From positions 53,134,001 through 53,198,000 of the forward strand of contig CM114271.1 of NCBI GenBank assembly GCA_050084515.1: a DNA stretch of 64,000 nt. The letters run 5' to 3'. Origin of the DNA: Blasia pusilla. Lineage: Eukaryota; Marchantiophyta; Marchantiopsida; Blasiales. The notes beneath the pieces are model-generated. The model was not told where the DNA came from. It ran no database searches and saw nothing but the letters and a program-made list of their open reading frames with translations. The translations under genes and the position numbers were made by a program. This document shows positions 11,461-23,003 of this stretch, in pieces. Positions within the stretch are counted from its first letter, which is position 1. Every line of letters begins with the position of its first letter.

Positions 11461-14400
11461 AAGATCTGCATGAGCGTGAATTAAATTCCATTAGAGAGAA
11501 TCGAGGAAAGAAATATTGGTACTAATAGAGAGAAGACTACAATGGTAACTGATTGAATCCGAACAACATACACTTAACTACAAGTATTGCAAGATAACCA
11601 CCAATTTAAACTCTCTTTTCAGATAATCATGATCCTCTTGGGGATCGAACTCATTTAATTACCTTAAAAAGATCAATTCTTTTAATTATTGTACATTACA
11701 ATAAGGGAAGTAAGTGCTAGTTCGGAAATTGGAGGCTATTTTCATCGAATGAAATTATATGAGGTTGGAGTGGATCTCATGTGGATCGGAAGACATTGTG
11801 AGGACTTTGGGATTGTGTATGGTTGCGGAAAGTTAAAGGACCTATTGTAGTAAACGGTCTTGAGGTGCTACCACTACGGAGGAGCGGGGAGGTGGACATA
11901 ATTTGGGACTTGGGTCATACGATGGGAGAGAAGAGACATTCCTCAAATCACTATTACTTCTCCACATTCCTAGATGGAAAAATTTCGACATTTCATTACC
12001 TACACAATGACTGTTGACAATATGAGATTCTTGTCGAAGTAGGCAGATTTCTGACACTCCTGAATGCGAGTAGTACTATAACTGATCTACCAACGATGAA
12101 CTTTCAAAATCGCCACTCCAACTTTGAGTACTATATGAAATCGAATTGTAGAAGATATGGGCACTTGAATCCAAAAAGGTCTTGTAAGGACATAACATTT
12201 GCAATTTGAAGGAGAGGCTGCCTCTCCTTCAAATTGCGCTACAGATTCGGCGCTCAAATTTGAAATTGGGCGCTCGAATTTTACGTGTGGTCACAATCAA
12301 GAAGAAAACACTTCAAACAAAGTTTTTTTTTAAAAATTTTAATGCACACTAAAACCATGGCACGAGTAGATATTGTTTCTTGGCAAGAGTGCTTTTGGAC
12401 GGAGACGACAAATATGATTGAAAAGTTATCCGCTACACGCAATAACGCGACAATTAGAAAGTGGTTGGAGTACTTCCAAGGACCTTAGGATCGTCCTCGT
12501 GAGTTCGCGCCGCAAATTTCTCGACGTGCAAGGACCAACGACCATTTCCTCGTCTTGGAAATATCAACCATATATTTTCAATCGCACAGATTCCACGACC
12601 CAAAATAGTATCCTTGGGGACCTGCCCTAAGTTCTCCGGTTCGTCTCTCCCACCTAATTTGGTGTTTCTTGGAGTGAATAAAGTAAATTTTTTTAAATAA
12701 ATATATAATAAATAGAAAATAGGATGGGAAACCCACGAGGACACAAATGAGGGGGCATAGAGAGAAAAAAAAAAAACCTAAAATGCCAAAACCGGCCCCG
12801 AGAAGAAGGTAACCAGGTTTAGGTCTTAAAGTAACCAGGTTTGAACCTCCTTAAAGTTTCAAATGACACCCACTCATGTCCATGGCAGAACATGATGACC
12901 CCATGCTTGAGTGCAATAACGGACCATGCGCATGGTAGTTCCCCCTACGGATACGCTGCCCTGGACCTACCCTGCAGCCGGAATGTCCCAACCGTGTTTC
13001 AATCTGGGTGTGTTCCCGTCCGGTCACCTCAAGCACCCGTACAAGATGCATTACATTCATGGCACCGACTGCTGACGCCCGGCGTTGTTTATCTATCTCG
13101 CGTTCCAAGTTCCAACAATGTACTTTTAATACCACTAGTTTCGCGCCTTTAAGGTAACGAAGTCAAACTTTTCCGTTATCCTTGAGATAATGAGCGTACG
13201 CCAATTATCTCAAGGATTCTGGCGAGGCTGGCTATTCTGAAGTTTTCCTTCTTAAATTGAATATGGAAGTCCAACTACTTTAGCGGTACTCGGATGTAAT
13301 TGGTTGACCGTGGTCTACGGCTGAAAGGGGGAACCCCTTTTGGGCTGACAGGTGTCCCCCCCTATGCATAAGCAGCTGGACCACTAAGCTACGTCAGCTA
13401 AGTCTCTTCAAGACTTCCTCTTATTTAGGGAAGGGTTTAGCGTGGATTTTAGGCGCGATGACTCGTGCATACGCCAAAACTCCACCATAGAGAACTTTAG
13501 GGTTTGGATGGCCCAAGGGACAGCCTAGCCGATTAATTAGCCCTCGCTAAGTAACTCGAAACTCAAGTGAAGTTAGTGACAGATTCGCGCACTTAGGCCG
13601 ATTCCGCATCCAGTGACTTGGAAAGAAAGTGTCTTTGACCGGCGGTCCTGCTCCCGAGTCCCGGGTGTAGTTACCCGGGAATCTGGATTTAGCCAGGTCC
13701 GTGGAGCCGAGGCTGTGCCCATGCCTAGCAAACTGTGAAAGAAACGCCGGCCAGGAAGATCCCCCTGGGAAAGGAAGAAAGAAAGAATTAGCAGGCGTTC
13801 AAGATCCCCGTCCTGCGAAATCTAGTTTACCTTCATCGGAGTCCAATCTACGGCTCTCCGTGAACCACACCCCTCGCCAGGTCCCGTAGCGGTTCCCAAT
13901 TCGGCGGCGTATGCGGCGTTCACGCACGACTTTGGCGGTCCTAGGTCGTTACGGGTGGGACGCAGAGTATGGCGGGGCAAGAAAGTCCCTTGGATGGAAA
14001 GACGACGAGGGAAGGGAAGACCCTGAAGAGAGGAGAGCAAAGAAGGAAGAAAGAATCCGGACGTGCGCGGCACTCACACGAGCGCACTCGTCGATTGGAA
14101 GAATCGATGGAGGAAACCTCAAAGGATTGAATGCGGTTCTCCGGTCTGACGTCGAGAGGCTATGGAGTCTGAAATTCGAAGCTGCGTCAGTTGGGATTAC
14201 GGACAGGGTAATTTTCAGAAGGATTGTTCGAGGCAGCGGTACGAGGACGCGGACGAGGAGGAGCAGGCGTCGCTCTGATGGATGCGCAGCGGCATCAGCA
14301 GCGGCGGATCGTTGTGCTTTGACGAAGGAGGCCTCGTTCGATCGACGCGGTCGAGAGGGGACGTGCACACGATCTTTGACGATGTACTGGGACGAGTTGG

Positions 14401-14938
14401 ATCTGCAGCAGAAGATGTGTTTGGTTTGAGGATCGAGCAGGACTTGTTCAATCGACCTAGACGAGGGTGTGGAGCGTGGTGGCGGCCGCACTGGTTCATC
14501 TTTTTGTGTTTGTTTTGATGCACGATCGAGAACGGGAATTCTCTGATTGCATCGTATGGGACGCGGTGGAGGGAAGGAGGGAGTGAGGGAGGGGACTTAT
14601 CCTCTGTGGATTTGATGTGAGGGGTGGCTGAAGAGTCGGCGGTCGAGGATGTAGAGCACGCCTCGACTGGCAAGAAACCCTGGGGATTTTGGCGTAATTT
14701 TGATGAAACGGTAGAGGCTGGGTATCTTCGGACCGCGGGGATTGAGGCCTCTCGGAGAATGGTTTTGGTTTTTTGACGTGTTTGGTGTCGAATCTGGATG
14801 CTGGTGGAGCGGCTTCTCAGAATTGAGTGCAGTGGAGTATGGTGGTGCGGTCCTGCAGGTAGTACGTGGCAGGAACGAAATTGAATATCGATAGAACAAT
14901 TGATCGATGCAGGAGATGATCAAGTGACGACCACTTCG

Positions 14939-14940
<2 letters not shown>
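11461..14940. other. No gene seen; upstream flank of the acyltransferase gene
   Basis: Open stretches here are short and without motifs. The part 11461-12780 is AT-rich and contains a 37-base palindrome (12201-12237). The part 13700-14930 is GC-rich with plus-strand frames that may be leader or promoter of the gene starting at 14987. Confidence 0.5.
12201..12237. repeat. Perfect 18-base inverted repeat
   Basis: The arm GCAATTTGAAGGAGAGGC (12201-12218) is followed by a single T and its exact reverse complement (12220-12237). No element was recognised around it. Confidence 0.9.

Positions 14941-14970
<30 letters not shown>
14941..14970. repeat. (AG)15 microsatellite in the 5' leader
   Basis: An uninterrupted AG dinucleotide run ends 16 bases before the acyltransferase start codon. 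GA-rich tracts just upstream of the ATG are common in plant 5' leaders. A regulatory role is only possible. Confidence 0.9.
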
Positions 14971-14972
<2 letters not shown>

Positions 14973-14986
14973 GGTGAGTTTGCAAA

Positions 14987-17900
14987 ATGGGGAATCCATT
15001 GAAATTGGAGGTGGAATTGTCGGCCCAACAAAAGCAGCAGGGTCAACTCGCAGCAAGCGATTCATTGGAGAGAGAGAATGCAGACGCACCTTTGCTTTCC
15101 AGCAAAGCAAGGGCAGAGGATTCAAAACAGGAAGATTACTTACAGCAGGGCAGAGACGAGGGAAAAGTTGCTCGCGTGAATGTGGAGCCACCGGTTCTTG
15201 TTTCAAGGAACGGAGACTCTCCTCGGGTGGTGAAGCTTTCGGAAGATGTGAAACCTCTGTTGATGCACAGTTCCTCTCAAAATGATATAGCTGGAGCTTC
15301 GAAAGGCAATGAGATCGATTCCACTTCTCCATCGAGAGAGGAGGATATCACTCCGGAATTCACCCGAGAGATGGAGATCAAGTGCGCCCCATATGTCAGG
15401 CATGATACCTATGGTAACTTTGGTGGGAAGGAAATTTCGGTGTGGGAGAAGGTCAAGCTGTTCATCGCGCTTGTTATCTTGGTGCCTATCCGAATGATTC
15501 TCATTCTCGGCATCCTGGTGACTTATTATTGCATATGCAACATCTGCACCATTTTTCGTCTCCCCGGTGAAGAGGAAGGACAGGAGAACTATGGACATCT
15601 TACAGGACTCAGGCGCACTGTTATCGTGCATTCGGGACGGTTTCTTGCGCGTTGTTTGCTCTTTGTTGTAGGCTTCTACCACATCAAAGTTACTCACAGG
15701 ACTTCTGATGTTATGGAACGACTCAATCTTGGTGTTGGAGAGCGAGCGAACGAGGTATATTTGTATTCGTGTCACACACTTTACACTTTTGCCTTCTAAA
15801 CCTTCAATCTTGAGCGCTCTGCTTGATCTGATGACTTTGTTGACAATGTTGCTATGTCGAAACAGGATAATGAGGGTCTGTTGGAGGCTTCCAGGAGAAA
15901 TGCTGGTGCCGTTGTATCGAACCATATCTCATACCTTGATATTCTCTATCATATGTCGTCATCTTTCCCCAGTTTTGTTGCAAAGGTGAGCAGTGCTGGC
16001 TCGCTTGTGGTTCCTTCCTTGCCCTAGTCTTTCGGGCAAACTGATACATGAAGCCAAGAGTGCAAAGGAGAGTTGTACCCGTTACGGTTTGGAGAAAAGC
16101 CTAGATCAAGTGTGTAGTCACCCTTGAGGAGCTTTGGATTGTTACGGTTTGGAGAAAAGCCTAGATCAAGTCTGTAGTCACCCTTGAGGAGCTTTGGATT
16201 GTTGTTGATCGATAACTCTGTGTAGAGTCGCAACTGCCAGTTTGAAACAGTTTGTCAATGGTACAATCGAATAGACGATAGTTTAGATTGCTATTGCTGA
16301 TGAATGTGAGTTATGGGTATGTCATTTCTGCGAGCAATCTTCTAACTGTCGCTTTCTTTGTGGTGTGAATGTTTGGCTTTGAAAGAGATCAGTGGCTAAG
16401 TTACCTTTGGTAGGCTTGATAAGGTGAGAGACATTCTCATCCTGCAGCGTATTGTGTTGTAGAGAACATGACACTGCCATGATAGATTTCAAGGCTAGGT
16501 AGGTTGTGTCAGGATCTCTATTGGGAAGGAACGAATGTGATTTCTGATGTCATTTAACGGCTACCTGGTGCAGTAAGTGCATGGGGTGTGTATATGTACA
16601 ACGTGAATCGAAGTCCTCCAACTTCAAGGGGGTGTCAGGTAAGCTCACATGTGTCTCGTATGTAATCCATGGTTCCATTTGTTAATCACGTCAGGTGTAT
16701 GCACTAATAGATACAGAATAATGAAGGAACAGCAAGTTTAGTTGTGCACCTTGTGTCCTTGAGGGATGGAGATAAAATTGATCTAAGAATGTATTGAAGT
16801 AGAATCCGTTTCAAATCAATGTTGACTTAGATGTGACTTTTCAACTAATACTCCTCAAGTTGTGAAGCTCAGATGAGGAGAATGGAAAATATATGAACTC
16901 TTGTAACTGATTCCAAGGTGTTTGTAGTTCCTCTCATGTATTATGTTTATGATCCCTATCTACGTGAAGTTCCATTTTGAGGCTCATATTGCCAGTTGAA
17001 CTTTGCCATGTTGTGTCACCACTTAAAAAGAAGTCATGAATGTTGTCCGCTCATTTCTTATGTCCTATTTTTTTTCTGGCAATCAGGTATTGTTGTTCAA
17101 CGACTCCAAGCAGCTCACAAAGATCCAGCTGCTCCTATGCTGTTGTTGTTTCCGGGTAAGTACCAGTTTTTACATTCTCCTGAACACATGGATCAGTGAA
17201 TTGAGCTATACATGCCATGTGGGTCTGCATACAAGCGAAAGTTGGTCAGTAGATTTGCAGACAATCAATTCCATATGCTTAAGGTCATCTAGTGCGCAAG
17301 CCTATAGTTTTTGTCTGTCTGAAGGTTGTATTCAATCTGAATGGCAGAAGGTACAACTTCCAATGGAGAATATTTGCTGCCTTTTAAGACGGGCGCTTTT
17401 CTTGCCGAAACTCCAGTTCAGCCTGTAATTTTGAAATATCCTTTCACTCGATTCAGTCCAGCTTGGGAAACCATCACAGGGGTAAGGAGCACTTGTTAGT
17501 CATTTGTACTGAACACCTGCTTGGAATCAGCATGTAGGAGGACAAGCACTTTGTGTTTTGGTATTTATTCAGAGTACATGGACTGGAAGGTAGTTCTGAA
17601 CTGTACCAAAGCAAAAAAAGGGATGCCTCCCCCTGTTCATGTCTGACAACTAGGACATTTCTGGAATGTTGAAATTCACCAGTACCTTTTTTGCAGGCTC
17701 GTCATGTCTTTTTGCTGCTCTCCCAACTTGTAAATCATCTGGAGGTTGTAAGGTTGCCAGTGTATTACCCATCTGCCAAGGAGTGCTCAGATCCGAAGGC
17801 CTACGCGAACAATGTCCGCACTCTGATGTCTGTCCAGGTGAGACCTATAGGGCGTGTGGGCTTCTCCTGTGTCAAGTTCTATGGTTATGGTTGTTCTTGG

Positions 17901-18756
17901 AGTTAGTGATGCAATGTTGTAGTCTCTGTATATGCATTTATGTTTTGCTCTTGTATGTATTTTTCTTCTTGTGCTCTGCCTATGAGCTAGTGAGACATAA
18001 CAGCGTGAACACAAGTTTAAGTTGTTGAGCAAACGTAGCGTAATATTTTTGTTTTTGTAGAATGTGTATGAACTCCTTTGAGCAAAGCTGGCCATGTTCT
18101 GACACATATCTTGCAGGGAAATCTGCCCATATCAGACGTAGGGCTCTATGAGAAACGTGTGTACCATGCAGCTTTGGCCGGTAAACCTCTTTCTAGCAAA
18201 GCACATAAAAAGCTAGACTAGTTGTCTCATGCAGTGGAGTGAAGTTTGTAATTGCTCTGTTGCCTTGTGGAGAAGGTTTGCGTTGTATTCTATCCTGCCT
18301 TACTTCCCATGGACTGTTAACCAGAAGGGTTGAATAGTTCCGTGTAGCTCTGTAACAATAGTGAAACGGATTACTTGGATTAAGCTTCTAATTGAATGCT
18401 CCAAATTCAACAAGACACTTAGAGGGACATGATGTGATATGGGAAACAACTTCCCAATGTAAACTGTGTAAGGTTCCTCGTCCTGTACCGTAATATGCCT
18501 TGAGCAATGGATACCTTTGGGTATAAAATATGTAATTAAATCAGGGTTGGAATTGGATGTGACTTTCCATCAATGGTCTGGTGTGGTGTGTATCCATTGC
18601 GTCTAGCGCACTATATAAGGAAAGAATGAAAGATTTAGCAGTTCCAATCATTCTCGCGGAAGGCTTAACTTTTCTTGACCTTGAAATTTGGTTCAATGAC
18701 ATGAGGCCACTTTTGCCTTTCCAGGCAAGATCTTTACAAGGAGTGACAGCAGATAA
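14987..18756 (+). CDS. LPEAT1: Lysophospholipid acyltransferase, LPEAT1 type, nine exons
   Basis: Spliced exons 14987-15754, 15866-15985, 16386-16423, 16574-16638, 17087-17155, 17348-17481, 17697-17837, 18117-18180 and 18725-18756 give 1431 bases, or 476 residues. All introns are GT-AG and the phases agree. The protein matches plant LPEAT1 in order: FAPY-like [14 protein letters not shown], hydrophobic segments (residues about 155-190 and 220-240), motif [39 protein letters not shown] and [13 protein letters not shown]. It should transfer an acyl group to lysophosphatidylethanolamine at the endoplasmic reticulum. The N-terminal extension of about 140 polar residues is longer than in Arabidopsis. 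The last short exon is the least certain. Confidence 0.9.
16081..16200. repeat. 60-base tandem duplication in intron 2
   Basis: Bases 16081-16140 and 16141-16200 are identical except for one position (AAGTGTGT versus AAGTCTGT). It lies in the second intron of the acyltransferase gene, away from both splice sites, and looks recent. Confidence 0.95.
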
Positions 18757-21539
18757 CATGTGACAAGGTACCTGGTCTCAGCAAGGTCAAGCTGTTGTGA
18801 GTAGAAGAGAAATCCCACCTACTTTCGATCTGATGTGGTCTGCTTGTCTCAATAGGGTACACTTCACAAGGGGTGAAATTCCCCGATGCATCATAGATGA
18901 ACTTCGTCAATAACATGGGGTCTGGCATGAATTTTTTGATATTTCCTACGGGGGAGGCGAAGCTCCAAGGCGCTGATCTTGTTTGTGGAGAGACTCACTT
19001 GGAGTGGAGACACATGTTTCTTTTCAGTCGAAAGCAATGAGAGAACGAGAACTTGGCCAAGTTCACAGGGGAAGTTCTAACTCAAAGATGCCTGTCTTTA
19101 TGTCCTGTGCAGGTAGATGACAATGCAGAAAGAATGTAGGTTTTGTTACTTTTAGTTGAGTGCATCTTTAAGTAGATGATGCAGCGAAGTCTTGGATTGT
19201 GGACCTTGAACAAGCTTGTGTTTTATCAGTCAGTCATCCATTGCCTTTCTCCAAGGAGTCTGCTTGGTCAATCCACGCCCCAAAGCCTTCAACATGTACA
19301 GTTGAGTTGGTTACACCTAAAGCTAGGTCAGACACACCAGTTTCCATCTGTGTTGGATTCATCTTCCATACAGGTATACGACCTACTTCTTGTAGCATGG
19401 TCGCTTGTGGCTCTTTACAACCTTTCATTGGTTACTTTGAAATGAAAGAAGTTTTTCGTCCATTACACTACATCAACTGTCAGTGTTTTGTCTATACGTG
19501 TGTTTCTCTGTGTCTGGTCGGTATACGGTTGCAATGCTACCACAGGCACTTGTCCAGTCTTTGTCTGATCCAAACGTGGAACGGGGGCTTCTTTTCACTT
19601 TGGTTCCAACAGGTTCTTTTGTTGGATCGACCAATTTCCCACTTTAGAAAGCCTCCGCACTTCTCCCGATGTATCTACTCGCCTTTGTGCCAGGCCTGGT
19701 CGTTTCTGCTTGGCCGCTGGGTCCCCTTTGTGTGCGTTTTCCTCCAGGTTTTTCCCTCATCTACGTCTGCATGAAATACCAGACCTTCAGTCATCTCTCC
19801 TCCTTTGGGTTGGCACAGGGATACCAAAAGAGCAAAAATCTCCCTAGTCCTCATTTCCCCCCTCCGCCAGATATGCATGTGTTTTGCCGACCACATGACT
19901 TGTCTAACCTTCAATCTCCACTTCCATTGGGTTGGCTGTTCGGACACTCGAACACCAATCCCCCATCCCTCATTATTCTCCTCCCAGTAGAGCGTCTCAA
20001 CGAGGATTAACAATGGCCTGAACCAGAAACGGAGGTACCTTACCTAGAGCGCCAAAAGAGGACTTGTGAAAAGAGGTTTTCTCAAGACCGAATTGAAAAG
20101 AAAGATAATCATGAGGCATAGGTGTAGCTCCTTTTGGAAACAAAAGTTCGGGCCTTGAGAGAGGATATAAGGGGGGTGTGCCTGAGGAAAAAGCAAAGTG
20201 CTAGATAAACTTCCTTCGTAGATATAAAAAAAAAAGGTGAATAAAACACTCTCTTCGAGTGATACACTCCCAATAAATACGGACCGTAAGTTTCCAAGGC
20301 ACTTTCAAAATCTAGGGTTAGTTGGGAGCAATCGGCCACAGCTTGGACTGCCCTAGGAGCTATCACAAATGGAAATAGGGTTTTGTTCCCCGTATGGTGA
20401 CGGCGTCATGCACCCTACACCTAACGTAGCGTGTAACCTTCGTCCACAGACAAGTAGTGTGGCCCAAGGCTTGAGACTTGAGGCTAAGTCGCCCAAAAAG
20501 CAACCTTATGGTTGCTTTTTGGGTGACTTAGCCTCAAGAGATTTCCTTTGGACTTGTGAAGGATTTATCCTTTGCCTTGACTACGGTAGTAAGTCGTGAG
20601 TTTCTTGAGTAGATTCTTTCACCTCATAGTACACATGTTTGGATCCACCATAGAAGTTGCTTCCGGCACTTCTCTCAATTCTCTTCTTTTTGGACTCTAG
20701 CTAGAGTGGACAATTTTCCACCTCCCAATGCATTATCCTCAAATGACCATTCCTGGCGTCTTTTATTCAGAATTCATTATCCTCTTCTATATGATGTGCC
20801 CACAAATTGAAACATATAAGATACTATAGTGTCTCACTAAGGGGCTGCATACAATAGTGTAAAAATGTAACCATCGATATGATGCCTCCCTAGGTACCCA
20901 ATTTTGTGTTATAGCCCATGGAAGTAGGATGCATAACTTTCCTCTTTCTTCTTGATATTTATGTCGTGCGAGTGGCCTCCTAAGGTAGCCGAGATTTCAA
21001 ACTTTAAAGGGCCTTGATAAGATGCCCTACTTCTCCCAATATCTAGCACAAACACCACATGGAATTTGAATGCCATCATTCATATAGTTCCTTGTTAAGT
21101 TGTGTCAATTCCTTTTTGAACTCATGTTTATCCTTGACAATGTCCTTCCATGCATCTTGGATTTTGTCATCTCTTGTGTCTTCCAACCTTCTAGGAAAAC
21201 AAGTCTTAAAATAATAAGTGTAGACATACCTGAGAAAATGCACCGATGAAGTAATAATATAATCTAGATAAATGACCACATTCCCAAAAAGGAAGAGGAA
21301 AGATAATAGCACACATTTCTTTGAAGAAAAAATAATATAATTTGTAATGCATGAATGGTGAATATTTTCATACGTTCCATGGTTGGGATATCCTTTGTTT
21401 TTTACTTTGAAGCCATAGGTCCAAAAGGATTTTTTCATTATACTTCTCCATACATGGGGCATTGGTATGTAGTTCTCCATATGGACCATATTAGCATAGA
21501 GTCTCAAATGAATAATGGAATTTGGAATCTTTGTTGATA
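18757..21539. other. No gene seen; contains one long hairpin
   Basis: Downstream of the acyltransferase the open stretches overlap on several frames and show no motif. The region 19176-20010 holds the longest (191 codons), but both strands are equally open and no family is recognisable. The hairpin at 20477-20538 is listed separately. Confidence 0.5.
20477..20538. repeat. 29-base inverted repeat with TTAT loop
   Basis: The arm 20477-20505 (starting CTTGAGGCTAAGTCGCCC) pairs with 20510-20538 with a single mismatch, which would be a G-U pair in RNA, around a four-base loop. It may be a foldback element or a small-RNA precursor. Confidence 0.85.
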
Positions 21540-21693
21540 CTACAATAGTTCTTGGTTTATCTTTTGATGCTAAAATGAATAAAATATGTACATGTGGCAA
21601 ACCCCTCCTCTTAAACTCAACCACATGAATACATATGACAATTTGCCCCAAGATCCACTTTTGGACAATAAGTCGCAAGAAATTATAACCCAC
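21540..21693 (-). pseudogene. Helitron Rep fragment
   Basis: The minus strand reads ICIHVVEFKRRGLPHVHIL, which matches the HUH endonuclease block of the Helitron at 55800-55880 (CIHVVKFHKRGLPHVHIL). Only this part is preserved. The sequence below 21540 continues open to 21076 but loses similarity. A relic of an older Helitron copy. Confidence 0.75.
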
Positions 21694-22930
21694 AAGTGGG
21701 TTGAATAATCCTCTTGTAGAAAACTATTTATGCACCTTCGTTTGGTCACGTCTCCACCAAAACTCTTCTATGGAATGATCTTGCCATCTCGATTCGCCAT
21801 AAATAGATAGCAAAATAAAATACAAGGGAATATATGTCCCATTCAAGTTGGATATGCTTGTGCATGTAAACGCAAAATGGTCCGCCTACATTTTGATTAC
21901 CATGATGGGATACCATTACCATTCATTAGATTTGGGTATCCAATAATAGGTAGGGATATCTTGAGCCCATTGAAGATCGGTGGTGAATCGAATCCGTTTG
22001 CCAGAAAAGCTTCAAATGAAGAAGTTGCCTCCGTTCTTCTTCTTATTCATGAGTCTATGTATACCTAAGCACATCAGTGCAACACTGTATTCCATCAAAA
22101 CACTCTCTTAGCTCCCTTGCTCCAGCAGCATCCTCATCACGACTTGAGGGCCATATCTCCAGCTTATTCACCGTAATTCTTTCTCCATGTGTGCGTTTCT
22201 CCCGAGTGCTACAGGGTGCTTGAAGAGCTCTGAGCGTTGTTTTTTCTGTCTCTACCAACACGCGAAGGCACTCTTCTCTCCCTCCGGCTTCCCCGGTGCC
22301 TGAGGCGTTATTGGAGCGGTAGGTGCATGGATGAATGCCTGAAGCGACTACGCTGCAGTCGGGAGAAATGAGCTCGAGATCTCAACACGGACATGGGATT
22401 AACAGGCGTCGTCAAGTATCTCCCTTGCCGTGTGAGCGGACGTCGAGACTGCCACGAACATGTCCAGTCCCTTCATCCGTTGCTCCCTTCACGCTCATAT
22501 TCCCATCCTTGCGTGACTGATCGGCAGCTGAGCGCTCCCACTCTCGTGATTCGCCAAAACGAGTTCGCGGCTGGAGAAAGATCGGAGAAGGATCTGCTCT
22601 GAGTATGGCAAAATTGTTGAAGCATTCCACTTCCCTTCACTCTCAGATTTCCTCCCTTCCGTTCACGTAAGGACCAAGCGGGAGAATCATCCTCACTATC
22701 CGCACACATGGGGTGTGTGAGAATTCTTGCACGCACCTACCCGTGGAGTAATACTGCTTAGATCTCGAGCTATGATCTCTCGACCTCTTTAGTCCGTTCA
22801 TCAACTGATTTTGGATAAGCTATGACGATGAGCCATTAGCCAAACGAACAGAGCTAGGGCTATCAAAGGTGGAGTCGGACGAAGAAGCGGTTACGCCAGC
22901 GAGAATTTCAAAAGGAGATCGGAAATCATT
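21694..22930. other. No gene seen
   Basis: Short overlapping frames only. 21694-22060 may still belong to the decayed Helitron. 22080-22800 is GC-richer, with no motif on either strand. Confidence 0.45.
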
Positions 22931-23003
22931 TGGAGATGCGGGGTATCGATCCCCGTGCCTCTCGCATGCTAAGCGAGCGCTCTACCATCTGAGCTACATC
23001 CCC
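22931..23003 (-). tRNA. tRNA-Ala (AGC)
   Basis: The minus strand folds as a 73-base tRNA. The acceptor strand GGGGATG pairs with CATCTCC before discriminator A. The D arm is GTAGCTCAGATGGTAGAGC. The anticodon arm is GCTCGCTTAGCATGCGAGA with loop TTAGCAT, giving anticodon AGC. The T arm is CGGGGATCGATACCCCG. There is no intron and the CCA end is not encoded, as expected for a nuclear gene. Internal A and B boxes are present. It looks functional. Confidence 0.93.

Noticed and set aside
13300-13400. Minus-strand tRNA-like boxes (TAGCTTAGTGG, GGGGTTCCCCC)
   Set aside because: Arms do not pair as a tRNA and no second copy was seen; could be chance or an old SINE.
13949-14673. Overlapping 150-180 codon frames on both strands upstream of the acyltransferase gene
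   Set aside because: Both strands are open because the DNA is GC-rich. No motif or splice pattern is seen; more likely promoter and leader.
14941-14970. AG run considered as a CRISPR-like or satellite array
   Set aside because: Simple dinucleotide repeat with no spacers. No CRISPR array is present in the window.
19176-20013. Frames of up to 191 codons after the acyltransferase gene
   Set aside because: No domain is visible, the opposite strand is also open, and the acyltransferase is complete at 18756.
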